Below the pieces are notes generated by a model. It searched no databases and was not told the origin of the DNA. It saw only the letters and a list, made by a program, of their open reading frames with translations. Source: Undaria pinnatifida (taxonomy: Eukaryota; Sar; Phaeophyceae; Laminariales; Alariaceae). Taken from it: a DNA stretch of 64,000 bases. Both the position numbers and the translations under genes were made by a program. Positions 11,504-35,075 of this stretch are shown piece after piece (the stretch's first letter is position 1; the number at the start of each line of letters is the position of its first letter). The stretch covers positions 1,854,359 through 1,918,358 of the forward strand of contig JABAKD010000016.1 of assembly GCA_012845835.1 (NCBI GenBank), in the 5' to 3' direction.

Positions 11504-14500
11504 ATGGCGTTTATGCTCCGATCGATTCCTGCCGTATTGTCCCGTGTTACACCGCACTCGCCACCCTCACCTACCCCCTGCCGAACACAACTCAAACCTC
11601 GAGCCTCTACACCCTACTCAGCAACAACACATCAACCAGCCGAGCCCTCGCAGAAGAAACCCGCCACACACCAAGTCAAAATCGGGAACAAAAGAAGCAA
11701 GATGGGCGGCGAAGTCGAGTGAGTCTCAAGATTGTTGTTCGAGTACGTACCCCTCTCTCAAGCCTTATTTTGAGGCAATTGTGATGCAAGTCACAGGCAC
11801 TGACTGCTGGTGCTGTGCGTGGTTTCGAATTGACTTTGTTCCCCCCGAATAGTGCTGCGTGTGATGGTACGGCTGTTAGTGCTTGAGTAGGGTACGCCAC
11901 CGGTCCTTACAGTTCTTGCATGCTGCCTCTGCTTCCGATTGTACCGCTGTTGTAGTCCATGAGATCAGGTCTAGACGTGGCGGGGTTGTACTTCCGATGG
12001 TACGTACCATATACCGGTCTTTCCGAGAGGGGTAGTTGTATTCGATGTTCTGTGTCGTCTTCTCTATACCCCACTATTCCCCTATTCCCCGCTGGGAGCA
12101 GCGGCGGCACCTACTCTACAAGCAAACCTGACTGGTCAATAAACGTACAGAGTGTCATACCAGGTAGTCGATTTGCCCATTCGCACGAGTACGGTACAGT
12201 TACGAAGCACCTGGTACTTTTATGACTCAAAACGATATGCCGACAGCAACGAGAAGAAAATACTCCGACAGCTTGTTACGATTTACGATGACGGTACTAC
12301 TGTCTTGTAGATTCCCGTCGTAGTCGTAACCCTGGGTACGTATGTACCAGGTACCTGGTAGCCTGTAGCATACCTCTGGCACAGCAGTACGTATACAGCA
12401 GTGAGCGCCCGCACGTAGAAACGTCGATTTGGCGTCCAGGCTGAAGTCCTCTTTTTTTTCCAAGAAATCTAAACACGTCAGCTGTGAGTTCGATAAATTT
12501 ATGCTCGATACTGATCTTTGCAAGCTGCGTGATACGCCGGCCGCTCGTTTTTCCTGCGGATGTTGTGAAGGTGAACATCAACAGCACGTTGCAATTATGT
12601 TAGCTACTACACGTGGCCTCACCAGCATCACCAACATGATTTCTTGAATAATAGCTGATATTTTTTTTTGTTCGACTACAGTCAACCGTTTTCGGAGTTG
12701 CTTGTTTCTTGCCTTTGTATATCGCTGGTGATTAGCATCTCACGCTTGGACCATCCGCAACCGAAGCGTACTATCATGCATATACATGCCCTCTGCTACC
12801 AGAGTGTCCAGGCAACGTAGAGCACCTCTCCTTCGATGTGTTTCTTGGCCGTAAGCCGTAAGGGGGACATTTCTATATTTCCGTACTGTTTGTCAGATAC
12901 CTGGTACCGTACTTTATTTTTTATTAAAAAATGAAGAAAACGTGGTGGGCTGCTCGTTGAGTACGCTTGACTGCTGGAAAGCGTCGGCTTTTCGGCGCTT
13001 CTTATCCTGTGCCACGCTCCGGAGCGACCTCGTTTCTTAAATCCGGCGGGCGTCAATAACTGTTATTTCATAAATGGATTTTTATTTTCTTAATGTGCAA
13101 CGCTCCGGAGCGACCTCGTTTCTTAAATTCGGCGGGCGTCAATGACTGTTGTTTCATATCGTATGCCTGGTAGATTTTTTTTTCTTGTCGCCCGGTTTGA
13201 GCTGTGTTTCTTACACCTATTTTACTTTTTTTTTTCGCAACTTCAGGCTGAGTTTCTCTACAAAATACCTGGTAGTTCTTAAGTGCGGCCCAATGTGCAC
13301 AGGTATTTGGTCCTGCGAGTAGTCTATACTTCGTGTAGGACGAGGCAAGGGCGACGATATAATGTACCTGGTGTACCTGGGTACAGTTCAGGACACCTAA
13401 CAAGAATCAGGGCGCAGTAATAAGAAAGCCTGGCTGATATTTACGGGGCAAATAAGAAATCCGGGAGGCGTTTTACTAAAGGTAGGGTAGAAGGCGCCCC
13501 CTCCGAGATATGAAACCCAGCCCGGGTCTGTGAGGAAGTAGACTAAAAATGTTGAACAACAACTGCTACTCGAGTTATTTCCTTCTAAACTCGTTTTTCC
13601 ACCACATTCTCCCCCATTAGACCTGACATATTTCCCGGATTATGTCAGGAACCCCGATGAGGTACCCAGTATCCAATGCGACTTTTTCGGTATTGGAGTG
13701 ACTTGCAATGATCCTATACATTGCTCTCATCGTTGTTTTTAAGTGGTTGAGTTTTACAGGTTCTTGAATGTGAGAAATTCCTTTTTTTTCTTCTTTTTTC
13801 TGGGAAAGACGGTGAGAATCGAACCAGCGACCTCACTGTTCATAATCTCACACCCTGTCTGCGACGCCATTGTGAGGAAGTAGACTAAAAATGTTGAACA
13901 ACTGCTCCTCGAGTTATTTCCTTCTAAACTCGTTTTTCCACCACAGGTCTGTATTTCTGTTGATTGTTTGGTGTCCTGTACTGCGCTATACCGTTGTCGT
14001 TCAGCTCCCGAGTATACCGTACTACTGCTGTGCGCGTGTAGTTTCGAGAGCCGCGCTTGACGCTTGACTGTTGGCGACAGGTTCGAGTCCAGTGAACTTC
14101 TAATCATGGTGCAGCAGTACTGCACCTGTAATGATACCCGGTTTATGTGCAGCTCTGAACGTCCTTATGATACAACAGTACTGTGGCAGTAATGATGCCT
14201 GGCTGTACGCAGCTCCGGTAGTAACAGGCTGGCACGCTTGTGCAGCGGTATATCATATCTGGTGGTACATGTGTACTCGGCACATCCATGCGGGGTAGGT
14301 ATATGTCGTAGCTGATGCAACCTTGTCTGGAAGGCGTCTTGCGTCGTCGCTTTCAGGTTTCGCATGCCATGCCAAAATCGTACCTGATCCCTGATAGCTT
14401 GGTGTATGGGAAGACTTTGGTGGGGGAACTGGCAGATGAAAGATGAAAGGGAGTGTTTTTTTGTATTTTTTTGACGAAAACGACAACTGATTCAGTACTT

Positions 14501-15813
14501 TTCAAGGTTTTCTATTGAACCATGCATCAGTCTGAACGTCACAGACGCCCGCGCATCGTATCCTTTTCGGCAACGCGCTTATCCTTGGCCTGTCCTTTCG
14601 CACATCGCCTCGCGTTCCCTCGTCGGCAGTTACGTAAAGGAGCTGGTGGCTTCCAAGCCTCTTGTGGTCTTCTCTAAGTCATACTGCCCGTACTGTGCCA
14701 AGGCGAAGACGGCCCTCAAGGCTGTGGGAGCCAAGTACGAGGTGAGCCCGATTAGCGAAAAATACCTCACACGCCACTTCATGTCGAATCAAGTGCGCAC
14801 GCGGGTTCAACAGCGTGTTGTTACAGTGTCGTCTTGGTTCATAGGAACGCCTCTTCTTGGAGGGTATCTCATACAAAATATTAAAAAACAACCGAGATAT
14901 CCTGAATCATGGCGGTCACTACATTAGGCTGGTGACGGACTGGCTGCAAGACCCCCCGTCTCGATTAATTTGCTTCCCTCGAGCTGACAACCCGAGCTAC
15001 TCGCAAGGATCAAGGGCCCCCCAGCCGGGTTTTGGGTGTGCTTGGACACCGAACAGCTCTTGCGACAGTCTATCATTGTGATTTGTGGTATAAACCTAAT
15101 CCAGTCTTCCCCCATCCCGGACGATTGATACCCTTGATGATTTCTACTGTTAAAATGCAGCTCATCGAGCTGGACCAGGTGGGCAACGGTAGCGCAATCC
15201 AGGACGCCCTCCAGGAGATCACCGGTCAACGATCGGTCCCGAACGTCTTCATCGGCGGAACGGTAAGCGACCTCTGGAAGGCAATACTTTTTAATGGTTC
15301 ATGAATTCAGAGGTTATGCAAACAACAGAGTTCATGATTCCCAGGAGGTTTTGCTCTCTGCGGCCTTCTGGGCATGCCCCGCTACGAGTGCCGTGTTTTT
15401 TGTAGTGAGCATCCAAGGTGCCCGTTGGGGGTGTGGTTGGCTTGAAACCCCGGGGTTGTCGCAAGTAAAAAAGAGGGAACAATTTTAGAATCAGGTGCAA
15501 CATACAGTAGCTGTTGGCAGCTAAAGCCCAAACACAACAACAAAAAAAAGCCACCGCGCAACTAAAAGATCAAATGAACACCGACCAGCCCAAACAAGTT
15601 CGAAGCTTATGTCCAAAAATATTTATTTCCGCCATGATTGCTGTTTCTACCAGAAGCTACTTGCTAACCCATAATTGTCTCTGAACGGTTTTCCGTTTTT
15701 TTCCGCGCTTCTTGTTTTCTCCACCGCAGTCTATTGGCGGAGGAGACGACACGGCCAAGCTGCATAAGTCGGGGGAATTGTTGACCAAAGTCACGGCGGC
15801 TGGCGCGCTTTAA
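11504..15813 (+). CDS. Dithiol (CPYC) glutaredoxin with organelle-type N-terminal extension
   Basis: Four exons: 11504-11718, 14630-14741, 15161-15262 and 15730-15813 (stop TAA). All have GT-AG borders and the phases join to 513 nt, or 170 aa. The glutaredoxin domain begins near residue 67 (MGGEVDYVKELVASKP). It has the redox site CPYC (91-94), the cis-Pro motif SVP (134-136) before NVFIGG, and the glutathione-binding GGGDDT (146-151), all typical of class I glutaredoxins that reduce GSH-mixed disulfides using glutathione. Residues 1-66 are rich in Arg, Ser, Thr and Pro with few acids (MAFMLRSIPAVLSRV start), which resembles a mitochondrial or other organelle presequence. Met67 offers a second start that would give an untargeted protein of usual length (about 104 aa). 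The first intron is 2.9 kb and contains repeats. Linking exon 1 to the CPYC exon rests on phase match (GA|T) and domain continuity. The gene diverges from the nucleoredoxin-like gene. Confidence 0.88.
12478..12535 (+). repeat. Family A terminal motif, solo
   Basis: TCAGCTGTGAGTTCGATAAA followed by GATCTTTGCAAGCTGCG, inside glutaredoxin intron 1. It matches the shared terminal signature. Confidence 0.5.
13005..13160 (+). repeat. Tandem pair, about 85-bp period
   Basis: ACGCTCCGGAGCGACCTCGT, TTCTTAAATCCGGCGGGCGT and CAATAACTGTTATTTCATA appear twice. Located in glutaredoxin intron 1. Confidence 0.75.
13531..13945. repeat. 75-bp direct repeats flanking a tRNA-like segment
   Basis: GAGGAAGTAGACTAAAAATG to CGTTTTTCCACCAC occurs at 13531-13606 and 13873-13945. 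Between them on the minus strand (13871-13811) is a tRNA-like stretch with A-box-like ATGGCGTCGCAGACAGGG and B-box-like GGTTCGATTCTC, followed by an A/G-rich tail (AGAAAAAAGAAG). It could be a third SINE type or a decayed tRNA; the cloverleaf is not convincing. Confidence 0.5.
15340..15600 (+). repeat. Intron-associated repeat family I, copy in glutaredoxin intron 3
   Basis: GGGTGTGGTTGGCTTGAAAC, CCCGGGGTTGTCGCAAGTAA and CACCGACCAGCCCAAAC(AAG) recur in TLDc intron 2 at 28650-28850, 28870-28965 and 29290-29440. All copies read in the sense direction of their host genes. Confidence 0.5.
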
Positions 15814-15898
15814 GGGCCTGCCCTGCTATCGGACCCTCGGGTCGGGGGGAGGGAGGGCAGCGGTGATCTGCATGTGCACAATAACTAAATAGAGTACG

Positions 15899-16016
15899 AC
15901 GAGGATTATATAGGATGACATCTTTTCGTAGGAGGACTTTTGTTCCGCACAGGTTGTTTTTTTACGAACGTGTGTACAGGAAGAATATGCTTTTCGACGA
16001 GGATTATATAGGATTG
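15899..16016 (+). repeat. Short direct repeat downstream of glutaredoxin
   Basis: ACGAGGATTATATAGGAT occurs at about 15899 and 15998. From 15814 to 16890 no gene is supported; a G/C-rich stretch lies at 16260-16285. Confidence 0.5.
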
Positions 16017-16904
16017 TGGTGTGTCATAGGAAGGGTTTGTTTCGCACAGTTTTTTTTTCAAGCTCTAGTCTGCTATCGGGGTATGATACTGTTTCTTGTA
16101 GCGCGGAGTCCGCACGGAGTAGTATTTTCATTCCGTAGAACCGAATAGACGCATGAGATGCTTCGCCGTTTGCGCGGCTTCGAGGCGCTCGGGCTCTTCA
16201 CGAGCGTAGTAAAGTTTCTGCCCTGTATTAAAAAAGTGTTTAGCAGGCTTTTCCGGCGGTGGTTGCGGGGGGGGGGGCGGGGGGGGGACGGTGGCATTGT
16301 TGATACAGCAGTACTTTAATGTTAGCAGTAGTATACTGCGGTTTTCGCCCGGTTTTGTAGTCGGACAAGCGTGTTTTCGCGAGTATGGTGTGCGGTTTTG
16401 CTGCAGCGTGCGAGCGCGATGTTGAGAACCTAGGGAGGGCACGAGTTTTTTTGCGATGGCTGCGGCCATGGCTCGTGCTAGGGCACGCTTAGCGAGAGCG
16501 ATAGGCTGAGGGTGTGGCTGGCTGCTGTTGGCGTAACTAGCTGGTCGAGGTGGAGAAAAAAAAAAGACACGAAACTCAATGGCATATATACCTTCACGCA
16601 ATGGATATTGGTTGTCGGACGAAAACATACGCGTTCTCCGGTGGAAAGTTCTGCGAACATTACCCAGGGTTTCCAATGTATGTTTTCTTCATGTTTTTCA
16701 CAGCGATGGCTGTGGTTATTCCATCAGGTACTCCAATGATTGACAACCGTTCAGGTTGTAGTTCAAACAACGGTCGATCGTAGATCAACGATGGGCAATT
16801 GATTGTGGATCAACGATGGGCAATTGGTTGTGAATCGAGACGTGAGATACATCCAGTCGCAATCTCAGATCCTATTTTACACGACGATTCTAACGACGTC
16901 AGCT

Positions 16905-17317
16905 GTGAGTTCGACGAATTTAGGGTCGATACTCATCTTTGCAAGCTGCGCACTACATCGATCGCTCGTTTTACATAATAGTGTTAGCATCACTACAACA
17001 GTGGTGAAGTATTTCATTTATCACTAATCTCTTATTCAGTATGTCCGTCCACTCTTGTCTTGGTGAAGTTCTGTTACACTATTTCTCTGGGTGGGAAGTT
17101 CTGCTGGTGGTGTGAGTTCGACGAATTTAGGGTCGATACTCATCTTTGCAAGCTGCGCACTACATCGATCGCTCGTTTTACATAATAGTGTTAGCATCAC
17201 TACAGCAGTGGTGAAGTATTTCATTTATCACTAATCTCTTATTCAGTATCTCCGTCCACTCTTGTCTTGGTGAAGTTCTGTTACACTATTTCTCTGGGTG
17301 GGAAGTTCTGCTGGTGG
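16905..17317 (+). repeat. Near-identical 207-bp tandem duplication
   Basis: Unit 1 is 16905-17110 and unit 2 is 17112-17317. They differ at only a few bases (ACAACAGTGG/ACAGCAGTGG, TATGTCCG/TATCTCCG). Each unit begins with the family A terminal motif and ends GGGAAGTTCTGCTGGTGG. From 17320 to 18400 nothing further is supported. Confidence 0.85.
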
Positions 17318-18404
17318 GCGGATGATGTGGTTAGGGTTGGTTTTGTACCAGTTATTCTTGTGTGCAAACAATGGGGTACCTTCCCACTCTAGGTGAAGTT
17401 ATGGTAAATTATTAAACCCTTACTGCCGTATTTATAAAGTTCTTATTTCCCCATTCGCCGGAGGATTTAAATAATATATATATAAAGTTCTTATGTTGTT
17501 TTATTCTCTACAAGTTCGGAGGGAAAGTCATCATCAATCAATCGTCGTTGAGATTCGATCGCAAAAGCGTAGCGATATGCAAGAAGATAAGATTCCACCC
17601 CGAAAGTCATTCAAGTCTGCACGGGCGGCCGCCGCACACACGGCAGTCGCTTTCCCTTCTATGCGCGAAAGAAATACCCGAGATACCTACCTCGGGTACA
17701 ACACGCTAGAGACAAGTTTAGCCGAATTGTGTTACGGCCGATATAGGTAACATATGTCGAAGTTGTTCCGTCAGTGTGTAAGGCCTCCTGCGACGGCCGC
17801 CACGTCGGCGGCCCCGCCCATATTCTGATCGCCTTGGCTGTCCTCCATCACTGTTGGTGTGGTTGCGGGTCTTGTTGTGCTTTTGACACTTCCGTGCCTA
17901 TACCCTACCAGTTCCTCTGTGACTGCATACGATGTGCAGTCTGTGGAGGTTCAATCTCCGCCCTCCAACGCGGTTGGTTGTTGCAAGAACAAACACACGC
18001 CATCAAGGAGAATGACATATCTGCTGCACTAGGGCCCGATTCGTGACATACCCACACAACAAACTAACCGCGGCTATCTTAATAGAAGACAGGCGTATCA
18101 TATATTTTATTTAATTCTCGTTTTTCTTGTACCTGTTGTGGTGGTGCGCGCAACCGCGCGGCGCACTGCAGCCGACGGCAAGCAAACAGTGGTCAGCGTG
18201 ACACAAGAGATAATTACTTTCGTCGTTTCTTGTGCTCCCAACTTCCACTGACTTGCTTGGTTGGTGTCTTGGTGATACAAGTACACTCTCTTGATGGCGG
18301 GGGTGACAAACCTGGAAAAAACAACCTTTACGTTCACATTCATTCACATCCATTAATTCACGTTAGCAATTCACATTCACACCTGCAAATGACGCATGCT
18401 ACAA

Positions 18405-18640
18405 TCTAGAGGTGAACCGCTTTTTTTCTGAGGTTCCCCAATTTGGGAGCTTAAGACCTCTCCGAAAAACTGATTTTTGGAGGGAAAGCTAAACTGCTAC
18501 CGGATGAAAAATCCCATGGCCTAGGCACAAAACGGTAATCATGCAAAAGAAAAAAAGCTTTATTTCCGACGATTTTGGATCAAGGAGCCCCGTCATTCAG
18601 ACATTTTTGACGAAAAGTGCTACCTTTATCGTAGCACGCC
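18405..18640 (+). mobile_element. Family C MITE copy
   Basis: TTAAGACCTCTCCGAAAAAC, GGATGAAAAATCCCATGGCC, AAGGAGCCCCGTCATTCAGA and ATCGTAGCACGCCTC are the family C landmarks in order. Confidence 0.65.
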
Positions 18641-19619
18641 TCAAATACAACAACACACACTTACGTACACACGGTAGGCACCGGCCGCGGCATGTCGCAC
18701 GCCAAGGCCTTCGGACAGGCACAATGCGAGAGCGTTAGACAACTGTCCGCAAATGGCACGTTTCCCATTTGCAGGGGTCGTACAGCGGACAAAAATAAAT
18801 GAGCGACTTACCCGCCGGGTGGTGCTCGGGACGAGGGTCGGTGGGAAGAACCCGGGACCGGATGGACAAGAACATACATGGGCCCGATGCCTGGCGGACG
18901 ACACCGCGGTGTTCAAAGTCAAATAAAGGATGGATGGAAACCCTCCCGTTGTTAATCGGGGTAGATACGGTGCTATGATCCACGGCAGCTACGAAGGTTG
19001 ACAGGCTGGCAAGTAGATCTGGCTTCGGGAGCCAAACGAGGACGCCAAAAGAAGGGCGGCAAGGAGAAGGCAGTGGGGGGGAGGGGGGGAGCCGTACTGA
19101 TACCGCTTTCGACGAAATCAGAAAACAACTGGATGTCGTGTAACACGGCACCGGTGTGCCTAATGGAATATGTGCCATCTATTTGCTGCCTCCGCGTATT
19201 CGACTTCGAATTCGAGATTATTAGACTATGTTGTTTGTTTCCTTTGTTTGGCTTGGTTTTTGCTCTGTTGTCTTGCTTTTCCCTTGGAGACGCGGCTGCG
19301 GCAACACTGAAATCTGAGGGCGCTGTCAACCGGAATAGGAAGGAGGGGGCAGGGGCCGTGTGGCCATCTTCCCGGCTCGTCTAAGTAGCATATCGATGGC
19401 GATGAAAAACTGCGCTGCTCTAGTGCTTCCCCTCTGAGGTACGACTACAACTCGCTTGTTTTCGGTTGGCCTTATTTCTCTTTCTTTCGCTACTAATTTC
19501 TTGCTGGCTCCCTCTTTTTCTTCCCTTAATTATTTGTGCTGTGTTGGTAGTGACGCATCAGACTCTTCCACACACCCTACGTGGTACATAATAACTACTA
19601 CAGAGTAGTCGATACATAA
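18641..19619. other. No supported gene; possible decayed coding remnant
   Basis: A plus-strand frame near 18840-18910 (EHTWARCLADDTAVFKVK) looks protein-like and is cut by a stop, which might be a retroelement remnant. The rest of the stretch has no recognisable feature. Confidence 0.2.
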
Positions 19620-19855
19620 TAAACTGGTGCATCCCACAAGCCGTCAGATTTTGTCCCCCTCAAAAACGGATTTTATAGTTCCGTGCGCAGATTGATTAAA
19701 ATCACCCTGTTGACCCTTGTACAAGCTAGTTCTGAGTAGAGTCGCCGACCTATTATTATATCCTTAATGACACACACAGTAATACGCGCGATCGAAGCAT
19801 CACACACAGCTTGCAAAGACGAGTTTCGACGAAATCTTCGATCTCACAGCTGGGG
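19620..19855 (+). mobile_element. Family A copy, right-hand part
   Basis: It begins in the block TTTTGTCCCCCTCAAAAACG and ends GATCTCACAGCTGGGG, as in the copy at 9535-10135. The left arm and C-rich core are missing. Confidence 0.65.
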
Positions 19856-20954
19856 TGTGTGTTAATTATTTACGAAGTACCTGGTATAATAATAAGAGAG
19901 AGAGGACATCCACGAGAGAGGGCCTATTATTTTTTGTCTTGTTTCCCTGTGCGTCTTTGCGCATTGTTTGTCTATGCTTCATTCCAGGAGTCCACCCGGT
20001 GTTCTATTAATAGTGATTATGCTGTTGGGTAGAAATGACGAATTTAATGCGAAGACAACACAAACAACTCGCGCGTCACACCACGCGCTACACATCGCAC
20101 ATCACACATGCTTCGCGTCGACGGCTGATGACAATGCGTTTCGTCGCCGTTTAGGGAACAATACAACAGGCAGTAGTATGTTGTTACCCAAAAATAAGGG
20201 CACTTTTCCACCCTCGTGTGCCCAAATCTCCGTGTCCTCGTGTAGGACGACCGGAATCTCCCGACAAGATCAAACCGAAGAACGATATGGAGCTCTTTTT
20301 TTCTGCTTCCCACTAAGTTTAACGCACTCAGTGGGCGAAAGTGACAGTATACTCACCAGAGCGAGAGCTACTACAACAACAACAGTAGTATTATTTACTT
20401 GCGCACTGGTTCGTTCAACCGTCTTGTTGTATGTGCGGGACAAGAACCCGTACTGCACGACGCGTAATAGATGTTTGTTGCCGCGTATAACATGTGCCAC
20501 AAGAATCTGGTACAATCAATAGCAGTGAGTCTCTACATATAGTCTACGTAGCGTGGAACGCGTGTAACGTATAACGTGCGCGTAACGCATAACGCATACA
20601 GGAAAAACCGTTGCTGTTACGGAAGGAGGCGATATTATTTCAGGGCTTGCTACTTCAAACGGAGGCCTGTGCCACTTTGTTTGCGCGAGTGGATCTATTG
20701 CACCTCGTAACGGACTCGTTTGTTGCGCTACGCCAACAAGAGCGGTACAAGAGCGCTCGTGTTATTAATAGTGCACCGCAGGGAAAATGGGGTGCACCCC
20801 CAATCGTTGACCGTAGCTCGCCGTGACGTGTAACGGTCGTGCAACGAAACGGTACAATTTTTGCCGCATTTCTGTTGTCTTTTTTGCTTTTTCCTTGCCA
20901 GTTCTGCTCTGCTCTGACCTACTGCTGTCGAGCCTTCCTGTTACCTCCGTAACC

Positions 20955-32741
<11,787 letters not shown>

Positions 32742-33069
32742 TGGAATGGGAGATCCCTTTTCCCCTCACCTGATGACCCGCGAATATACCCACGGGTTTT
32801 GTCGTTGTCGACCCGAGGGTCGACCCGTGAGAATCCCCCTAACAACTCGCGAGTTGCCGTCTTCTGGCCTTAGCTGCACCGATAGTCCGTGTGCGAACGG
32901 AAAGACACGGTTGTTTTCTCTCTCGGCTGATAGAATGAGGTAATCCTTTGTCGCTCAGGTGATGGAAGGAACACATAGTCTGTCTGCCTTTTCGGCTTAC
33001 GTTTGGCCAGCACTGTGTAACTCGGAAAATTCTGAAGAACGAATGTTAAGAATCTTCCTAGCTCGGAAC

Positions 33070-33170
33070 GGCTTGGTTGGTTTGTTGGTTGGTTGGTCGA
33101 TTGGTCGGTTCGTTGATTGGATAGATGGTTGAATGGATGGGTGGATGGTTGTTTGGGTGGATCGTTGGTT
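33070..33170 (+). repeat. GGTT/GGAT tetranucleotide-like repeat
   Basis: GGTTTGTTGGTTGGTTGGTC then GGATGGGTGGATGG-like units, downstream of TLDc. From 32742 to 34040 no other feature is supported; a 130-codon minus-strand frame at 33326-33718 has no recognisable domain. Confidence 0.7.
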
Positions 33171-34039
33171 TGCTAAAGTTTACGCGTGCATGTTTTCCCT
33201 TTGTTTGTTGTCGTTGGTTTAGGGGTGAGGGAGGGAATGACAAGTAGAAGACAACGGAGAAGAAGAAAGATGGGTGTGTCGCACTATTAATATAGTAGTA
33301 TGGACGTTGGAGTCAGCATTTTGTTTTAGAAGCAGTACAAAATACCGAAGGAATAAACGAAAACATAGAAAACGGAACAACGAAATTTGCCAGACAAGAA
33401 GGCGAGAAAAATAGAGGCGAACTTGTTTGAATGGGTGTCAGGTAGCCCTACGCAGAGGGCGCTCGAGAACAAGCTGGACGTTGGCGCAGACCGCTTGTGT
33501 GCAAATCTGTGCGGAGCCAGCATTTTCACCTCTTGACAAAAGGCAAAATTGCCTTGCCTTACCTTAACTGGTACCATTCTACTAGGTTTTAATGTGGGAA
33601 ACTCCACCGTAAACCCTTGACAGCGGGCGTTTTTCCCTTGCTTGACATGTCTCGCGACATCCTTGCCTGTGTGTGTCGGTTGCATATCAATTTCCGTCGC
33701 TCGCAGTATGGGCGTCAATTGCTAAGGATCGGGTAAATGCCGGGGGGAAAGGGTGCCATGCTTACACGCAAGATAACATACCCCCTGGGATGAAAATCCG
33801 AGCTGATTCTCCAAAACAAAGTAGGGCAAACACATGAAAATGGTGGCTTTGTTAAGGTATCGTCGAGATATCTCCACACACTCACCGTTCGGCACAGCAT
33901 CTTGCCATAGGTGAATCCTGTGTCGCTTGACATTTCCACTTTCCCCGATCTCGAGAAATTGTAGTTTGGATATGCGTCGGAAGGTGTCTGTTATCTTGCT
34001 TGGGTGTCGTAATATACGCTAATGGTCGTTCCTCGTGAG

Positions 34040-35075
34040 AGTAACAGGTCGGACATGACATTTATTTTGAAGGATTGGACGCGAAGCGACTGAAAATAGG
34101 CGTAGGTGGTAACAGAACTTCCGGGTATTACAGAAGAGGTACACGAAATTTCTCGGCGAGGGTGAGGTCGGACGTGGAATTTCTTGAAAAATGTCGGCAC
34201 AACATGACCCGAAATAGGTCGGGCGTTACATAACTATCCAAAAAGTCAGGCAGGAATATCTCAAAATGGGTCAAAGCTTGGACACGAAACGACTTGAAAT
34301 GGTGGAAAACGATCGGGCACGACCTGACTTGGAATAATTCGGACACGAAACAAATTGAAAAAGCGTCGGGCACGAGACGAAAAAAAATGGCAGGTGCTAA
34401 AATATGTTGAAAAGAGGTAAGTTCGGAGACAAGCTGAATGATTACGCGCCGCCGACTGAACCAACGACTAGACACAGGCGGGCCCAAAGGAGCTGAAATT
34501 TCGTGAGAAACAAACAAGGTAACTAAAACGTTCGTACATGTTATTCAAAAATCGAGCAATGAGTACGTTCAGACAAGAGAGGACGTGAACAATGTTGATC
34601 ACGAAATGACACGTACATCTTGCACGAAGTACACGACAGGGTCAACGCGCTGCCGACTGATCCACACAACTATAGACGCAGGCGACAAAAGCAGCTGAAA
34701 CTTCGTGAGGGTCAATAAGGTGACTAAAAAAATGTGTGTTCGTCAGGGGACATCCGGGATACGTCCCCGGCTTTTCCATAATTTGATTTGCATCTTGATG
34801 GCATAGCGGATACTGCTGCTTGCTCTTGAGACATGGCGCACAGTAGTCAGTTGGTCAGCCAGTCAGCAGGCGATGATTTATTTATTTTTTACACGAAGTG
34901 ACGAAAGAGTATGCTCAAAAACGAAATTTATTGAGGACGTGAAAAAAAATGAACAGGAAATTTCTTGCGCGAAGAACAAAAAAGGTTGACGCGCTGCCGA
35001 CGGAATCACACAACTAGACTTATGAGGCGACGCTAAATGAGTTGAAACTTCGCGAGGTCAGTAAATTGATTAATT
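34040..35075. repeat. Degenerate tandem repeats
   Basis: 34050-34440 contains degenerate units of about 35 bp (CGGGCACGA, GACACGAAACGACTTGAAAT). A larger block (CGCGC(C/T)GCCGACTGA, AGCTGAAA(T/C)TTCGTGAG) recurs at about 34446, 34648 and 34990. Confidence 0.55.

Noticed and set aside
14040-14110. Possible tRNA gene around GGTTCGAGTCC
   Set aside because: A B-box-like string occurs, but no acceptor or anticodon stem could be paired.
19968-20522. 184-codon plus-strand frame
   Set aside because: No recognisable domain, biased Thr/Arg/Cys content and no splice or context support.
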